Of a DNA stretch of 64,000 bases, positions 42,961 through 55,218 are shown piece by piece. Every line of letters begins with the position of its first letter. The first letter of the stretch is position 1. Both the position numbers and the translations under genes were made by a program. The DNA comes from Polytrichum commune (Eukaryota; Streptophyta; Polytrichopsida; Polytrichales; Polytrichaceae): contig OX485809.1 of assembly GCA_950295325.1 (NCBI GenBank), positions 19,420,144-19,484,143 of the forward strand, written 5' to 3'. Under the pieces are notes generated by a model. That model was given only the letters and a program-made list of their open reading frames with translations, was not told where the DNA came from and did no database searches.

Positions 42961-45520
42961 GATTGCTCCAACCAAATTCCCTCTGCTCCTCCTGCGAATA
43001 TTCTACTGACTTGAACGAGGTCTCATCTCATTCCGTCTAGGTTTCCAAGATCATAGCCAGTAACCATTCCTCATTGCGCACCCCGTTCAAACTTGGAAGT
43101 CACTTATGTCGTAAGCTCCAGAGACTAGTTTCTTTCATCAGTCTTCATTACCAAAACAATTTCTCCTAATCGTAGGAGACTCAATTGCGGTACCAATCTG
43201 ATAGTTCAAAATTCATCTTCGATTCTACTTCGAGAGATATTTTACTCTGTAAGGAAGCTTGTCAATTCACAATTCCTCTCCTTCCGAGGATTAATCACTA
43301 ATCCTTTAATGCGGGGAATCAGTTTGTTCAATCCCTTTACTACTCACCCCATTAATCTGCTACGAAGGATTTCACATCTCTTTACTTCTGAAATTTAACT
43401 TACAAAAGTGTCAGACAGGAAGACCAGAAAAATTTCTCTCTCTCTTCATGAGAGGATTAAAGAAAACTTCCCTAACTAATTTCGTAGGATTGAAACATGC
43501 ATTTACCCACATTAGAATTTCACATTCCACTTATGAGTTGCAATCAGGAATTAGAATAGGACTCTTGAGACACTTCAAGTGCTCTACGTATGATCAATTC
43601 TGGAATAAACTTATATCAGTCCTGACGAAATTGAAACTTCACCGTAATATGTTCAAACTGATTCCCAAAACATAGTTCCCAGAACAACTAAGGACTTCAC
43701 ATCCAATCTCAAAGACATACTTCTTCACCAGGGTAAAAGTCATACATAAAAGAGTCACTATCTTCACGAGGGTGAAGTGTGTCGTAATTCCTTTTGGATT
43801 CTTTCTTGGTCAAGGAATATCTATCCTTGACCTAGTTTATTCACAAAGAACACCAAAGCCAGAAGTGTAATCACTGCACGTATATCAGATAGAGTAGCTT
43901 CACAATATTATATTATGGAGAGTTAGGTGTACATAAAAAAGGGCTTCTGTAGATAGGTTTTTTGCTTGGGTTCAATTTTATATAAAATACCCCAGGGAAG
44001 ACTGAATGAGTGTCAGGTTGTTAATCTAGATGTCACTCTTAGGTTAATTGATAGTTCCTAGTTGTCAATGTAGGTGTGGAGGCCACCTTCAACCATCCAG
44101 CCTCAGACGGTGTAACCCGCTGCTGAACCGGTTTACATGGAAGTTACTCCCACCAAAATTAGATCTTCTTCTCTCTAAGTCTCGTGAAGGTGTATGAAAT
44201 CTTTTGTGTCTCAATACCGTAACATATAGTTCCAAAGTGCTTATAAGTTCCCTAGGAGTAGTTGATCTCCGTTCACAAGTTTATGTTTCCCTGAATCTAA
44301 TGTCCAGTTTTGGTGTTCCTAAACCTTTAAATAGATTTAGTAACACAATACTTTTCTTAATCAAGAATATTGTGTTCAAGACCCTTTTATAAATCCCTAG
44401 GGATAAAGTGTCCAAGTTGTCAAGTTTATGTTTCCCGAAAGTGCCCTTAACGAGAACACCTCTACAGTATCTCTCAGTATGTAGTTCTTTTTAAATCATT
44501 TCTTAAATGGATAGGTACCTTAGATCTTAAGTTTAATGTTTCTTAAACGTGTAATGTCAAGGTTAAGTGTTTCTCCGAGAGAAACACTCTCATACAATAT
44601 CTTTCATGGTTTAAGTTATCTAAAACATATTTTCAAGTTCATAACTCTCGTAACTTGAAATCATCTAAAATCTTCTACCTACAATTTCTTTCACGGTTTG
44701 AATTTATCTTATATTGATTCGTAAACCTATATAAAATCCAGATTCATTTGCTCAAGTCCTTAATGTAATAACTTCTATTCCATTCAAGGTCTCAAACTAC
44801 TTGCTTAAATGCTTTCACGTGATCAAAATCCCTCTACATTCCCTTAGTCATCAGTGTTTATCCTCGATGCCAAATCTCTAAGGTTCAATGCATTAATTGT
44901 TTAATTCCCTAGAACATACCTAATCCATGGCTAAGGTTGGCAATATTCCCAGCATATTCTCTCAAGCCACAATCACCTTTAGGTGCTATAATGGGGATCT
45001 GATGACAAGGCCAATACTTTAATCTTCGCTAGATCAATTCCTTTGTGCGTCGACATATCCGATTAGATTTGCCAAGTCCTATCAACAAGCTAATCATGGT
45101 AACTCATGACCGAGAGTGTATGTGAGGTAATCATGTAGGGATTCACTTAGGTGTCAATTTCGGCTCGAGGCCTCGCATCCATCTCTACCCATGATTACCA
45201 CTTACGTGATCAACTTTACTTAGCTTGATTTTCTTACCTAAAATATTGGCTAAGTTCGGGTGGCCTTACCGGATGCCATGTGTACTCCAAATTTGCTTAT
45301 AGGATAACCTCAAAACATGGCGTAAAGTAGTCGCTTCCCCGGTAGCCAACTTAATTGAAATCACGAGCTTTGATGAAATTCCTCTTGCGTGGTGCTCGCC
45401 AATAAATCGTAAGTAAATCCTTTAACTCCTTGTCGTAAGCTCACGCTCGTTGTACGTCGTAACAATTTGCCTAAGCCTATGTAGAAACCTTCCCCTTAGC
45501 TTCTCCACATGGTTTATTAC
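42961..45520. other. Non-coding, retroelement-like spacer
   Basis: Only short incidental frames (for example 43448-43675 and 44204-44392). CTTCACGAGGGTGAAG-type hairpin words occur at 43438 and 43758, as in 48.56-48.73 kb. Nothing else recognised. Confidence 0.5.
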
Positions 45521-45521
45521 C

Positions 45522-45795
45522 GCACCGAGGGTGCCAATTTCTTCTTTTAGAATTTACCGCACCGAGGGTGCCAATTTCTTCTCTTAGGATTTACCGCACC
45601 GAGGGTGCCAATTTCAATCCCTATCGCACCGTGGGTGCCAATTTGACTTAAGTGCACCGAGGGTGCCGATTTTCTATCTATTACCTTACCGCACCGAGGG
45701 TGCCAATTTCGATCCCTATCGCACCGTGGGTGCCAATTTGACTTAAGTGCACCGAGGGTGCCGATTTGCTATCTAATGCACCGCGGGTGCCAATT
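45522..45795. repeat. Tandem array of nine GCACCGAGGGTGC hairpin units
   Basis: Nine copies of GCACC(GAG/GTG/GCG)GGTGCC(A/G)ATTT at spacings of 23-38 bp. Each core can fold as GCACC-loop-GGTGC, and two longer sub-blocks (45592-45670 and 45690-45765) are near-identical, showing a higher-order duplication. It lies about 320 bp upstream of a TATA-type promoter. Confidence 0.9.
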
Positions 45796-46108
45796 GCGAA
45801 CTCAAGACTCAAGACTCGGGAGCTCGGACACTCATGTAGAATTTTGATATGCAAAATGACGTGTATTAGGGCCCTCAAGTGGCCTCCTTTTATAGTGTTT
45901 CACATCTAGGTATTTGTGGATTTTTGTAAATGTTAGCTTCGGCTATATTTAGCCCTGTATCTAAAAATAGCCTGATTTGAAAGTCTTAATCCAAAATTTC
46001 TAAATCTATTTTGCCTAATATGTATTTCCTACTTACATATCCCTTCGTATCCTATTGGTTAATTATTCATTTACAATTACATTCATCCCTTGAGTTCGGC
46101 CATGTGCC

Positions 46109-46150
46109 CTATAAATAGGGACGGCCCACCCCTTCAGTTCTCAGCTCGGA
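46109..46150 (+). promoter_or_regulatory. TATA-type promoter, probably of an LTR
   Basis: CCCTATAAATAGGGAC at 46109-46124 is a strong plant TATA box. Transcription would start about 30 bp downstream, near CAGTTCTCAGC (about 46134-46144). The downstream C/T-rich leader (46160-46480, repeats of CCTTGGCCGC and CGTTCCC) looks like an untranslated R/U5 region; its open frames are Ala/Pro/Ser-rich and not convincing. Confidence 0.6.
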
Positions 46151-46599
46151 CCCTGTTTCCACTACAGTAGCCTTGGCCGTTCCCTGCTCCCGTTCTCTTG
46201 GCCGCTTGCGTTCCCACAGCCGTGCTTGCTCCCTCAGCCGCTCACGTTCCCTTGGGTTCCCAGTCCCTCGCACGCTCCCCTTGGCCGCGCACGTTCCCTT
46301 GGGTTCCCAGACTTCCGAGCGTTCCCTTGGCCGCGCCGTTCCCCTAGTCGCTCCTGTTCTCGAACGGCTAGTCCCAGCGCCCCTGTTCTCACCGGTCTTC
46401 CCCCCGGTCCCGTTTCCACCGCCGTTTGTGAGCTCTTCGTCTTCCTCGTACCTCAGAGCTCCTCTCTCGCTTGGTTGCGGGCAATGTCTCTACAGTAGGT
46501 GATTTGCGCACACAACCCATGGAATACCTAACTTTTAGAGTTGTTTTAGGGTTAAATTATGATGTTTTGTGGCTTAGGGGCTCTCAGGTCCGTACATGC

Positions 46600-47400
46600 A
46601 TTTGCTCAGTCTCTCCCTCACATCCATTGTCCAATAGTGACCATGTGTTTAGATGTTTTTGGGATTTTTATGAGGTAGGGAGTCACGGCTCAGCAATAGT
46701 CTTTTTGAGTATCCAGTAACCACAATTTATCAGAGCCAAGGGCGCTCTGATTAATTCCATAATCTCTCCTTAATTAATTTGTGCCTTTAGTGGATCAAGA
46801 AATACGGTAGTAAAAACTCCTAAGAGTTGTTGTCCCTCCTTAATTAAATGTGAGTTTTAATTTGGCAGTATAATCAATGGACCGCACCCCAAGCTAAGTT
46901 GGTGGTACCGGAACCATCATATTTTAATGCCATTAATTCATATATTAATTCCATAATATGAAATCCCTTAATAGTTCCTTTACTTAGATTTAGAATTCAC
47001 TTCTAAATAGTTCTCAAGTTCTAATATTCCTTGTTTTATAACACAAACCTTATTGCTTTTCGTAGCTTGCGAAATAATTAAGAACATTGTCACAGTGTCG
47101 TGCAATTTAGCATTGAATTTATGTATGTTGTTTGATATGTTGGATGCCCATTTTGTTTGCTGTATGATGCAAAAGTTTTATGTTAATTTATGTGTGCAAA
47201 AGTTATTCTTTCCCGTTGATGTGTTGCTTGTAATTTCGGTGATTCCAGGTATAGGTTTGACTGTGGCTGCAGGTTGAAGACTGATATGGGCAAGTGTACT
47301 TGAAAGCTTTTGAACTTCAAAGGTTTTTATACATGCACTGTTTTGTTATCCCAACCGCTATGGGATAACTCTTCGGCTTCCAAGTGCTTCTTCACTTCAA
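46600..47400. repeat. Diverged direct repeat, copy B (partner near 42.2-43.0 kb)
   Basis: See shared landmarks listed for the 42.2 kb copy. The pair could be the two LTRs, or LTR-adjacent parts, of an element without coding capacity. Confidence 0.55.
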
Positions 47401-49475
47401 TATCAAAGGGATGACCATGAGAAACAAAGTACCTTGTTAAGACGAAGCTGGTTCTTCTTCACTGAATCTGCTATTGCACTTACAAAACAAGGAGGATTGA
47501 AGACGGGGAGGCAATTGTGAGGTCCACTTGTCCCTGCAATTGTGGCTTGGCAGATTTTGATTGACAATTGGGTTTCTCCAGGTCCTCAATATCCTTCAGT
47601 ATTTTCCCGCAATTGTACAACAAACGTTTCCTTGTTGCTAAGTGATACGAATCAAGCTGTTCACACTCTCAGAAACTTCGTCTGTCTCACCTGCTCACCT
47701 GCTCACTGCTTGCTTTTGTTGTGGTTGGTTTAAAGCGGACTCGCTTTCCTCCTTCATTCGTATTGTTCGCACCAGAAGCACGTTTCGAAGCAGAAGGTGT
47801 GGATTAAAACGAAGAAATTGGAGCAGCTGTTGTGTTCACCTTCGCCGGTTCTTCAACACATGTTGTCTCCGGAGCCACCGGTCCTTCTCCCAGTTCTCGA
47901 CTCTAGACTTCGGCGTCGCAGACTCCGAAACTTCCACTGGTTATTCCTCAAACTCAACAGGTTAATTTGTCTGGTTTTGCTGCGCCTTCACTCCGCATGA
48001 CATAAATCCATGGCTTCCCACTGCACGACAACGTCGATTGATAGTTTCACCTTCACCCGCATTCCAATTCCAGGGAGACTGGTGGGCATAGCTAATTGTG
48101 ATCACAGTGCTTCCGAGTCCAACTGGTTACGTGTTGACCTCTTTCAAATTTTGTTTATGAATTTAAAGCATCTCTCGAAGATGATCGGCAATATTTCTAC
48201 AGCTTTGAACTTCAACCGAGTATTTCTCGAACTACAATATCAAGCCAACCTCTTCACTCACAATTTTTTTTAGCAAAAGTAATCACACGCATAGAGAAAT
48301 AACTGACAATCTGTGAGCGTAAAAACATGACTTCACACCATTCGCACTTAATCCTTATTGATATCGTAGAAAGAATTAAAGTACTAAAGCTGATTAAGTC
48401 AAAGCCCATGAGCAATACGACAATGATTCATTAAGACTATGGCCTCACAAACCTGCTTCAATTGATTAGACAAAGCATGTACAAACTGATGAGATATACA
48501 CACAAAAGTAGGGCTGCATACCCACTTGCATTAATTTTAGTTACTTCACATGTCACAAGGATCTCCTCTCTTCACAAGAGGGATCTTTAAAATTCTTACA
48601 CAAATTCACTCCCTTCACGAGAGGTTCAAGTTTCTTTCACACAAAAACACTTTATGAATGGAGCACACAAACACATCACTCTCTTCACGAGAGTTCAAAT
48701 CAATTCTACTTAAAAGTACTTTATGAAAATTACAAGAAAAAATGCGGTACAACTTCCTCGTCTTCTTTCCTCTTACCCTTTTGCGGAGATTAGGTCATTT
48801 GCCGCACCGAACCTCTTCACAACGGGTGTGGCCATCCAAACCTAAGTTTCTAAGAGCTTTGGTAAATTACCGAATGCCCCATTTATTTACTAAATAAAAG
48901 TTTAGCCTAGTTTTTACCTTTTTACTTAGGCTGAGCTATTTTTTTCACTTTTAGTGATTAACCTCACCATTTACTCACTAATTCTATTTCCTAACTAGAT
49001 TTAAATCCTAATTTTCCCTAATTTAGGGCTTTGAGCTCTCGGAGCCAAAAAATTGGATTACAGCTTCACACCCGGAAAATCCCCCAGACTATAGTTTCTC
49101 TGTTCAACAAGAGGACGGAGAGCTACCCTCTTCACAAGTGGTAGTAACAATGATCCTCTCATCTCCCTTTGACTATGGTCATGGCCAACTTTTCTACACA
49201 CAGAAAGTAACCGTCTTCCCAACCAATGTATATGTTCATAGCCAGATTCCTAAGTTTTTCTAATCAATCCCAAAACTATAGTCTTACCTAGCCGACTCTT
49301 CAGCTCTGGTCTATGGTCATATTAGTTGGGAATAGTCATTTCTGCTATATCTTTACTATTTTTTTCCCATTTTTCACTATTCTCAAGTTCTAACCCTACG
49401 TCTGACCTTAAACCACATTTAATTTCAAAAGTAAGTCTAATTTATCCAAAAAAACGTCTCACATGGCCCCCTCCT
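47401..49475. other. Non-coding repeat DNA with short hairpin words
   Basis: Frames at 47642-47965 and 48010-48273 have no recognised domain. CTCTTCACAAGAGG, CCCTTCACGAGAGG and CTCTTCACGAGAG occur at about 48574, 48612 and 48681, each able to form a small hairpin. Near 49.1-49.3 kb are GACTATAG/CTATGGTC words. Confidence 0.5.
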
Positions 49476-52067
49476 TTACTGGTTGGCGTCCCTGCCAACC
49501 CGTAATCTCTTTACTGACCCGTCGATATCATCGTCAGCATCCACCTCCATGTAATCTCGACTGCATGATCCTCCTCTTTGCCAATTTTCCTTGGCCTCCA
49601 ATCGAATAATAGCCCGTTGTAGATCCTCGTCTTGGGCTACAACCTGGGGGTTATTTCTTCTTTGCCACTTAAGAAAACGCTTGAATGGGCTAGCCAAAGT
49701 GAAGAGAAATTCATTTATTAGGGAGATATGAGCCCCCTCAATAAAATGAGTCACAGCCATCGCCTCCACCACTCGGATCCAACGAGACGGCCGATACTGT
49801 AATTTCAAGAGCATCCAATACTCATGTCGCGACTCGTGGTGCATATAGACATTAATCGCAAAATTCCACCTCGGGCACCAATCAGCAAGAGTTGCACAGA
49901 ATATTGCATCTCTAAAGCATACTAGGTCTTTGTGCATCTTGTGTTCGTCAAAAAATCGTTGATAAGCCTCCTTGCATTGTGCCGGTGTATTGAAACCTGG
50001 AGCGCCTTGTATCTGAGGCCAATTATACTCCACTGAGGCTATGGTCGAACTAGGTGACAACTTATGTCTTCAGGCACAAGGACAAAAGTGAGGGTGCATC
50101 TGTACTGCTGGTGGGGGCTCAAAAGACCATGGTCCACTGACTTGTTTGTAGATTAGGTCCACTGCCACCTGCTCCGTACGTGAGAAGCCATAGTCTTGCA
50201 GAATCCAAGATATTACTGACCATGTGGGCACGGGTTTCTCCTGGACATTATCGAACAACTCGTCATACCGCCCCAAATATCTCTAATCCGCAACATTGCC
50301 TCCTTCTGGTATGACTATAGTCTTCGTGAAACTGGACACGTATCCTGGTGGGGCCACCATGAATTGTACTTGTCCCTTCATTGAGAATATTGGAGCCTTC
50401 CTCGTTTTATAGCCTGGATATACCGCTCCATTCTTTCTAGAGCTCTATCTCGATTGTAAAGGTAGTGGGATCCGATAAAGTCCTCATTCTCTCCCAGACC
50501 ATAGACCCTCTTAAGATTACAACTTAAAATTCGGAACATGTACTCCTCATGTCTCATTAGAGGTAACAAATCCTCCATGCTCTTCTTTCATATAGCCCTA
50601 GTCTCATGATTTTGCCCATAAAACTATTGGGACATCTGAGTTCTGTAATCTGACCAATCTACCTCTCGCTCTTCCGCTCGGCGACCTATGGTACGTCTGA
50701 TGTGTAACTGTTCCTCACAATCCGCGTAGTACAAGAAAATACGAGCTCCTACATCCCCCAATACTACATATGCTTCAAAAGGCTCTAATAATCTCAAGTG
50801 TTTTCTAGCCAAAACTTCTGTGAACAGATTTTCTACAACACAACTTACTGAAAAAACCCACAATTCCTGGAATTGGTCCTTGGTGATCCACGCCTCCAAT
50901 TCCAGTCCGATCATAATAAAAAACAAATCACGTTGGAACACATAGAATTGATGGAGATTGAAATGTGGGATCACCTTCTTCTCTGCCGCCACAATTTAAT
51001 ACACATTTCCAAAGGTAAGGCACTAGGTAAAAAAGGTAACCTCACCGGTTCGGCCGGTACCAGAGACGTTGAAGGGACTATAGCCTGGTCCTCCTTAGGC
51101 TCTGTATTACTGGATCGATCGACCAAAGTCACACTTCTCCCTCGTGGGGCTTCTTGGATCTGTCTATAGTCCTGACGAAGTTCCTCCAGCTACACTTTCA
51201 AGGTGGCATTTTGCACCTGCAGTTGCTCATAGCGACGATGGTCACTGGATTTCTCCTGCAATAGCTAGTTAATTTGTTGCAGATATTCTGCATTTTCCTC
51301 CTGCATTTCAACCAATTTATCCTTCTTCTCAGACAATTGCATCTCCAAGTCTCGTATTCGGACTCTAGTCTGAGCCATCTACACCTCAATCTCTGCCAAA
51401 GTTGGTGACGACGGCGACATTGGTGCCACCAAAGAGGAAGGTCGGGGAGGAGTTTCTTCGAGTCTCTTGTCTGTACCCTCGCACATGCATGAAATATAAA
51501 AAATGGAATACAAATAGATTGTGGGGGTGATGTTGTTTTCCAAACCTGAATTTCTTCATTCATTTTATCATGTACCACCTTGGCCCATTTTATTTCCTTC
51601 CCTTCTCAGGTTCCAATGGCAGCTACTATGTACTTCTGTTCCATTTTGTGTTCGTCTGGTCGGAAAAGCAAATAAATGTTCACGAATTCAAACCAAGCCT
51701 TCCAGTGATGCCTCGCTGCTCCAAATTTCCACTTGGTATCCTTTCCCCACTTGAATTTGTAGTCAAAGATTTCCTCTGCCTCAACTTTCCATATGTCATC
51801 CAAAGCCTCTAATTTCCCACCACTGTTGGGCAGAGCCAATATATGTGACATAGCCAAAGTGGAGAAATCCATTGTTTTGCCGCCTACTTGAGTTAATTTC
51901 GTCTTCAACTGGTAAGTATGCACAAATTGCGTAACCTTCCCCTCTTTTAATTCTTTCTCAACATCTCGTACCCATAACAAAAATTCCCACATCCCAGCTT
52001 GTTCCAATTTGCTGCAATTCTTCGTCATTGCCTGCTGAAGTCGACGGGTAATGTCGGGCAAGGCCAC
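49476..52067 (-). pseudogene. Decayed multi-exon gene of unknown family
   Basis: Reading leftwards from 52067, a frame starting MALPDITRRLQQAMTKNCSK runs 153 codons to a TGA (51606-51608) and continues in the same frame to a CAG|GTTTGG donor near 51545. After an acceptor-like GTGCGAG (about 51478), another frame encodes a Ser/Pro stretch and a coiled coil (RIRDLEMQLSEKKDKLVEMQ) broken by a few stops. Further pieces follow: 50624-50992 (IPHFNLHQFYVFQRDLFFIM...), 50378-50578, 50070-50276, and 49476-50060, which ends with an acidic/basic tail (DYMEVDADDDIDGSVKRLRV). I recognise no family. Coding for a repeat-associated protein (gag-like or transposon accessory) is the likeliest reading given the surrounding repeats. 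Confidence 0.45.
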
Positions 52068-52821
52068 TGGACTATAGTCTTAACAATGGTATCACCACTT
52101 TACTGCCTATGACCTCTAGGTTAACAAATGCCCGTAATCCCTAGACTATAGTCGGTAAGTGGCTTGTGTTGATCATGAAGTAACTGTCATTGAGCCACAC
52201 TCAGTTTACAAACCCATTCAATAAGTTTTCTCCAAACATTTGTGCTCCTTCTTTCTCCCAGAGGATTCCTCATTGAACAATTCCACTTTTAGTATTGATA
52301 TATCACTCTTGCTTAGGTTATGGATTTTCCAAATTTAGTCATATATGCTCGGCAATTTCCCTATTCAGTCCCAAGATCTCTCAAAATCTATACAAGTAAA
52401 AAGTTTCTTACTCATCTCTCAATTCTTCGGATTTATTGCTTTTTCTATTTCTATCTATTTAACTCCACTCCTTTCATTTACCCTAAAGAGGAAGGAGACT
52501 CAGTGATGAAGAATTTCTATGGCAGCAAGGGCCAGCTATGAGAGGAACACTCAGAGAAGAGCTAGAACTCCAGACTATCGTCAAAGGAAATAGACAATGG
52601 ACATAACTATGCCTTTTTCACTTGGTAACTCAACTTCCCTCTTGATTCAGTGTTCCTGACATCTTACTTCATTTACTCAAGACAATTCATCTAAAGTAAT
52701 TCATAAGTGATCCATAAGGTGAAGAGCTTGATTCTATTCACCTTTTATGGATATATTTTGTAATTTGCCTTTTGCTACTTTAATCTCCAAATGATTGAGT
52801 CTATAAATAAGTCTTAAAGGT

Positions 52822-52856
<35 letters not shown>

Positions 52857-53900
52857 ACTTCTTGAAACCCTACAAGTACGGGCTTCGTAAAGTTTTCTTA
52901 CGGGCAGCCCGAAAATAAGACCAGCTACAGTATTATATAAACCAACACAGAAGGGTGAAGCCTGTCCATATGGAGTTACTCTCAGTATGTTAAGTCAGGC
53001 CATGAAAACAGTTGTTCAAGAAAGTTCCTCTGCAAGAAGCCGCTGTAAGTAGCTTGATAGAAGGCGTGTTGAGCATGAAAGCCCTAAAGGCTTTGAAAGC
53101 AGTTGAGCAGTGAACAAAGAGAGACATACTTACTGCAGTAGTCGTGTAAACTGACCTACTGCTGCGGAGCAATCTAACTCGCTCGGGAGACAGGATTCAT
53201 TCTAGTTCCAATACGAACAAGTTGCATCAAAATGAGCAAGAAGGGCTCACTTGACAGTGACTTCAAGGTGTTATTCTAAGAGTTGCTATTACACAGATAA
53301 CACTTGAGAATGAATTCGATTACAGGGGAAATCCAGCCACTATCTGAATCCAGCCACTATCTGATTTCATCCAATTCTTGTTTCATGAACAGTTTCAATA
53401 TATGCATATATATGTAGATGATATTGAATATGTTATAAGTTCCAAGGAAGATGTATAGACTTGTTGACATCGATAACAAGTAAGAAGGTCCGCCTACACC
53501 TGTTGTACGCTCTACTAACTTATTTTTTGGTAATGTTGGGGAGCATGGGCACAGGTGAGGACCTCTTCTACAAGTGTTGAGCACCTTCCGAAGACTTGTC
53601 CATTCATGGCTATTTCCCAAGAAATTTCTCATTGAAATTTGAAAAACTGACCATGAGTTTAGCTTTCTTGATGAAAAACAATATATACTCTCTACATATT
53701 ATACCTGCTATGAGAGACAGATAATAAGATCTTGTTCTGACCAGTAGAACAAGGCAGCTATACTGTGATTTGTTTCCATGCTTGCTATCTGCTACCAATA
53801 AAATCTCACCAGTACTGTGGAACTTTAAAATAAGCACGCTGAAAAGCTGTAGGACTGCAGAGAAGTTCCTGGGTGTAATCGTAGTCACAGGGGTAGAGTG
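52068..53900. other. Spacer with (CT)n tract, no gene
   Basis: It begins with GACTATAGTC words at 52067 and 52144. A TATA-like CTATAAATAAG lies at 52801-52811, followed directly by the (CT)n tract (52824-52853), a combination typical of plant core promoters. Which transcript it would serve is unknown. Short frames (52990-53172, 53357-53939) are not convincing. Confidence 0.45.
52824..52853. repeat. (CT)15 microsatellite
   Basis: An uninterrupted CT dinucleotide run, preceded by a TATA-like sequence about 20 bp upstream. Confidence 0.95.
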
Positions 53901-55100
53901 GGCCAGAGATGAACTGGAGTTCTTATGGAACACTACCACAGTCTGTACATAAGAACTATATGAGAGAAGTTGCTTTTAAATATGGTACTGCAGCGTTTTT
54001 GTGAACTTACTCACTGGATAGCTATGTAGATGAAATAAAGACCCTTCAAAACAAAACGATTCAAGGATATGCTATGGTCAATAAGAGTATCCTGATGAAA
54101 GCTTGATTTACTAAAGAAAAACAGGAAACCCCATTGATCCATACATCTGTAACATCTGTGAATATAATTAGTATGAGAGATATGTTGAAAAATTATGACT
54201 ATACTCATCCTGATTTCATAATTCGTTAACTTGTGGAGTTAAGCGAACCAAGATGATAAGATATACAGATTCGGTATGAACACTGAATCTATGAGAGATG
54301 TTACAATTTTAATACCGGGGAATTACAACATAATAATGTTGTATAATCTATTTGAATACAGAAATTATTAAGTATGTAATCGTAGTGACCAGATGGGGTT
54401 GCTAGAAATGGAAAAAGTGCTTATGGAACAATCCTTAAGTCTTTTCTTGTACCCACTTGAGAGGTTTGCTTCAGTAATATGTGACTGCAGCATAAAGTAT
54501 GAAGATACTCATACTTATTATCGGTTTGCTAAGTCGATGAACTAAAGCCCTGAATAAATAATAATAATACGCGGAACCAGCCTGTGAGCATTGGAAGTAA
54601 CTCTGTAAGAGTTTGGTTCTTCGGATTGGTGCAGAAAAGGAAACCCGTATAGGTCCATGCACTGGATGTTTTTTTGTGAGTATGATCATGTACAAGAGAA
54701 AGGGTGAATAATTATGACTACTCTCGTACTTGTTACATGTTTCTAAAGACCTGTTGAGTTAGTCGAAACAGAGATGATAGAGTTCAGATCCAATAAATAC
54801 AGTAACTATATGATGCATACTACAATTACACAAATGGACAAAACACCAAATTAATGGTAGCAAGTGATGTTACCCATACTATGGTTAAGAAGGAAGACCA
54901 TTGGGGACCAGTCGCTACTTAGCACCCTTAAGTTTTTTTAAGGTGAATTATAAACCGAAATTATTGATACACATGAAGCTAGTACTGCATTCGATATGTG
55001 AAAACTCTATTAAGCCAGTGAGGTGTGCTTAATAAACACAGAATGATAGATTATCAGCACAAGATGGATACAATGAGAGATGTATAAGAAAGGACCATGT
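53900..55100. repeat. Highly degenerate tandem repeat of roughly 0.5 kb
   Basis: Blocks recur in order at about 520-560 bp spacing: AGGAAACCCCATTGATCCATAC (54121) with GGAAACCCGTATAGGTCCATGC (54639); AAAAATTATGACTATACTCATCC (54189) with GAATAATTATGACTACTCTCGT (54706); GTTCTTATGGAACACTACC (53921) with TGCTTATGGAACAATCC (54419). AT-rich, with no coding potential. Confidence 0.6.
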
Positions 55101-55218
55101 GATTATCGAGACCCCATTCGGACAGGGATGTATGTTGTCTTTAAATTCTACTTGACATAACTCTACCAGAGGGATAACATATCCTATTTTGACTAGAGAA
55201 TAATCTAGACAAGATTGG

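Noticed and set aside
46173..46502. Two overlapping Pro/Ser/Arg-rich frames after the TATA box
   Set aside because: C/T-rich leader with short repeats keeps several frames open by chance; no domain.
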